The translations under genes were made by a program, and so were the position numbers. A stretch of 16,122 nucleotides of DNA from Candidatus Aenigmatarchaeota archaeon (GTDB taxonomy: Archaea; EX4484-52; GLR71), in assembly GCA_023134675.1 (NCBI GenBank), contig JAGLUQ010000005.1, forward strand, positions 1-16,122, in the 5' to 3' direction. Shown here in pieces: positions 14,140-16,122 of this stretch (the stretch's first letter is position 1; every line of letters starts with the position of its first letter). The notes beneath the pieces are model-generated. The model had not been told where the DNA came from. It made no database searches and saw only the letters and a program-made list of their open reading frames with translations.

Positions 14140-14517
14140 TTATTTCCTTGACTTTGCTATATCATGTATAGCTTTCAAAGAAACAACCAATGCTGAAGAA
14201 GACACGAAAAGTGATACGTATTTAATCATATCAACAAGATATGCGCCTATGACAGGCAACTCTTCAAGACCGCCCTTCATAACAATCAGCAAAGCGATTG
14301 CTGCTATAAGGAACGGTTTAACTTCTTCATCCGTAATATTCAGGAATCCCACGATAAGACCGAAAATAGTCAATATCAAAGGTGCCATCACCGCTGTTGC
14401 GGCCGGCACATCTCCAGGAAGTCCTGCAATCACTGCAAGAGCAATACCAAGGAAAAAAGCAAAAGCGCCCACTTTTTCCGCATGCTTGAAATCAGCTATA
14501 GATTTTGATTTAGCCAT
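14140..14517 (-). CDS. Small multi-pass membrane protein, unknown function
   Basis: Encodes 125 residues with a basic N-terminus (MAKSKSIADFKHAEK). Hydrophobic segments lie at about 15-33, 40-60, 68-80 and 96-115, so three or four membrane spans. The C-terminus is basic (KAIHDIAKSRK). There is no catalytic or ligand motif that I recognise. GGAGG (plus CCTCC 14525-14529) lies 7 nt before ATG 14517, a strong ribosome binding site and unlike the leaderless starts nearby. A palindrome ACCTAATTTTAGGT sits between this site and the TATA box, so expression may be controlled. The gene is 85 bp downstream of tgtA on the same strand but has its own promoter. Confidence 0.85.
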   Translation of the reverse strand: MAKSKSIADFKHAEKVGAFAFFLGIALAVIAGLPGDVPAATAVMAPLILTIFGLIVGFLNITDEEVKPFLIAAIALLIVMKGGLEELPVIGAYLVDMIKYVSLFVSSSALVVSLKAIHDIAKSRK

Positions 14518-14536
14518 ATAAAAGCCTCCATTTTAT

Positions 14537-14565
14537 ACCTAATTTTAGGTAGTTTTATTTATATT
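14537..14565 (-). promoter_or_regulatory. TATA box plus palindromic operator candidate for the membrane protein gene
   Basis: Minus-strand TATAAATA (14556-14563) predicts transcription from about 14533. ACCTAATTTTAGGT (14537-14550), two perfect 6-bp arms around TT, lies between the TATA box and that start. A protein bound there would block polymerase. Confidence 0.55.
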
Positions 14566-14602
14566 ACAGAGTATATATAGTTTTCGGTTTTTGATAAAAA
14601 AA

Positions 14603-16122
14603 TCATGAAAAACCGATACGCGTCTTGACAGCGACACCATCTCTGAAATCCATCATCTCATCATAGTTCAGAAGGCAACGGCCCGTACCGACAAGCTTAT
14701 CTGATGAATCAACAATAAGCACCTCATCATACGGCCTTATCTCTCTGTCAGCATCAATGACAAACCGCGAGAAGACGCTTTTCCCTTCCATAATAAAAGG
14801 TACAGCATCATCTGATACCACAACCCTGTATGACGGCTTCTTAAGCGCATCTTTCAGTCTCTCAGCACCCAGCCTGGCCGGCACAAACATGCCGTCTTCA
14901 GCACGGATAGTGCCAAGAATCTCTTTGCCGACATAGATCCTGCGAAGGCGGCCCGTCTTTCTGGAGACTTCAAGCTTTATATCACCATAAAGAATCTTTT
15001 CAGCCCCACCACCATACTGATACATAAGAACAGAACGTGCCTCAAGAAGATGATCATGCGGCTCTTTCTCATAATCATCAAGATCTTTGGCATCCTTGTA
15101 TTTTGATATGATATGAAGCGACTTGTAATGCTGGCGATAAGATGATATGTACTTGTTAAGGGAATCATCAGCTCCGGGATGGATTTCCTTGGATGCAGTT
15201 GCAGGTACAATTGTCTGCCCGAAAGGATATATGTTCAATATATCTGAAGGGACCACACCATACAAAGATTCTCTCACAATGAAATGTATATTGTCTGTAG
15301 ACTTGGCAAACCGGTCAAAAGAACGCACAAGATATCCCTTGCGTCCTTTAGGTGGAACATATCTTTCATGCAGCCTTTTTCTTGCCCTGTGTACTGCAGG
15401 CCTCATGACAGACTCTGTTCCGGTATAGAAAAACGCACTCCCCTTAGTCACAGGATCATATTTTTCAATAAAATCCGAATAATCCTTGTTCCGGAGAAGA
15501 TGTACATAAGCATCAAGAAGTGCAGGATGCGCCCTTACTCTTTGCTCCACAAGCTCAAAAAGCGCACCATCCATGATTGCCTGCCGTATAGTCCTTATCT
15601 CTCCAAATGTTACATAAAGATTATGCATAGCAATGCTCCTCTTGTCCATATCAGATGGTTTCTTCCCGGAACATGCAGGACAGCTGCACGGAAGCTCATG
15701 CATGTCATCAATCTTGAATGTCCCCCTCACAGTCATATACCTCTTGTCTTCAGCATAGAGCGCATACGCAGCGGAATCAAAAAGATCGACACCTGCAAGG
15801 ACAAGAAGAGAGAACAGCATAGGATGCCCGCAACCGAAAGCATGGACTGGCCTGCCCGGAGGAAGATTCATCTTGACTGTCATGACTGTATCAATAAGGC
15901 GAGAGAACTCATATCGTTCCATAAGAGGTACAATACCTCCTATCGCAAACACATCAGCCCCGCTCTTTCCGACAGATAAGCTTGCTTTCTCCCTAAGATC
16001 AATAAATCTTCCGCCCTGGACAGGTCCTGCAAGAAGCTGCTCAGAGACAGACAGTCTTGCCTCAGATATCCGCTTTGATGTCTCCTCCAGTTTATGGACT
16101 GCCGTCTCCCTGTTATCTTTAG
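14603..16122 (-). CDS. tgtA: tRNA-guanine(15) transglycosylase, archaeosine pathway (5' end missing)
   Basis: The frame stays open to the right edge, so 505 residues are visible and the N-terminus, probably about 70-80 residues, is missing; the family is about 580 long. The GTG at 15952 is only an internal codon. Visible numbering: GPVQGGRFIDLRE (32-44), AIGGIVPLME (59-68), and the nucleophile motif DLFDSAAY (112-119) with Asp115. The zinc site is Cys145, Cys147, Cys150 and His166. The C-terminal 75 residues are a PUA domain (EVLIVDSSDKLVGTGRCLL to VAVKTRIGFS). The enzyme exchanges G15 in the tRNA D-loop for preQ0, the first step toward archaeosine. The catalytic, C1, C2 and PUA parts are one chain, as in most euryarchaea, not split. 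Confidence 0.95.
   Translation of the reverse strand, partial: KDNRETAVHKLEETSKRISEARLSVSEQLLAGPVQGGRFIDLREKASLSVGKSGADVFAIGGIVPLMERYEFSRLIDTVMTVKMNLPPGRPVHAFGCGHPMLFSLLVLAGVDLFDSAAYALYAEDKRYMTVRGTFKIDDMHELPCSCPACSGKKPSDMDKRSIAMHNLYVTFGEIRTIRQAIMDGALFELVEQRVRAHPALLDAYVHLLRNKDYSDFIEKYDPVTKGSAFFYTGTESVMRPAVHRARKRLHERYVPPKGRKGYLVRSFDRFAKSTDNIHFIVRESLYGVVPSDILNIYPFGQTIVPATASKEIHPGADDSLNKYISSYRQHYKSLHIISKYKDAKDLDDYEKEPHDHLLEARSVLMYQYGGGAEKILYGDIKLEVSRKTGRLRRIYVGKEILGTIRAEDGMFVPARLGAERLKDALKKPSYRVVVSDDAVPFIMEGKSVFSRFVIDADREIRPYDEVLIVDSSDKLVGTGRCLLNYDEMMDFRDGVAVKTRIGFS

Noticed and set aside
14603..15952. Complete tgtA starting at GTG 15952
   Set aside because: The frame is open upstream to the window edge and encodes conserved TGT sequence (GPVQGGRFIDLRE), so the gene is truncated by the edge and does not start here.
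15284..15979. Plus-strand frame of 231 codons
   Set aside because: It lies fully antisense to tgtA, whose catalytic and zinc motifs are intact. It has no recognisable motif and a His/Cys/Arg-rich composition typical of a shadow frame.
1..16122. CRISPR arrays, insertion sequences, integrase or prophage signs
   Set aside because: I saw no regularly spaced repeats, transposase motifs, integrase or terminal inverted repeats; the tRNA is not followed by an integrase or by a duplicated tRNA 3' end.

Overview
The window is archaeal. It encodes a two-ring CDC48/VAT-type AAA+ ATPase, RadA, RadB, an RPA-like single-strand DNA binding protein and archaeosine tRNA-guanine transglycosylase. Start regions carry either GGTG/GTGAT-type Shine-Dalgarno sequences or a TATA element about 26 bp before an apparently leaderless ATG. 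RadB together with a euryarchaeal-type zinc-finger RPA suggests a euryarchaeal or DPANN-type, low-GC archaeon. I cannot place it more finely from sequence alone.

Layout. 1-2238 (minus): two overlapping genes for unrecognised, acidic, soluble-looking proteins; the downstream one runs off the left edge. 2386-2505 (plus): tRNA-Gln(UUG) whose T-loop is interrupted by a 47-nt intron. 2517-4019 (minus): a DUF362/dicluster-ferredoxin protein and a small unknown gene. 4115-6754 (minus): an operon of an unknown 111-residue protein and cdc48. Its promoter has two palindromic TATA boxes inside an 18-bp repeat. 6929-8860 (plus): a small unknown gene, radB and an AT-rich orphan. 8857-9558 (minus): an endonuclease-IV-like TIM barrel. 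9667-11627 (plus): an rpa-radA operon. 11640-13030 (minus): a PRC-barrel protein and an AAA-winged-helix ATPase. 13130-14100 (plus): the 2'-5' RNA ligase-like phosphodiesterase ThpR and a membrane-anchored OB-fold protein. 14140-16122 (minus): a small multi-pass membrane protein and tgtA, which is cut by the right edge.

Function. The centre is a DNA recombination and repair neighbourhood: RadB, an Nfo-like metal enzyme, RPA and RadA. A second theme is RNA maturation: an intron-bearing tRNA, ThpR, and TgtA, which acts on G15 of tRNAs. CDC48 provides protein unfolding. The points most worth a second look are the T-loop intron with a drawable bulge-helix-bulge, the palindromic double promoter of the cdc48 operon, a 10-bp motif shared by the radB and rpa-radA upstream regions, altered P-loops in both recombinases, and the unknown left-edge gene pair.

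No insertion sequence, CRISPR array, rRNA gene or integrase was seen. No gene-free stretch exceeds 300 bases; the longest is 6755-6928.
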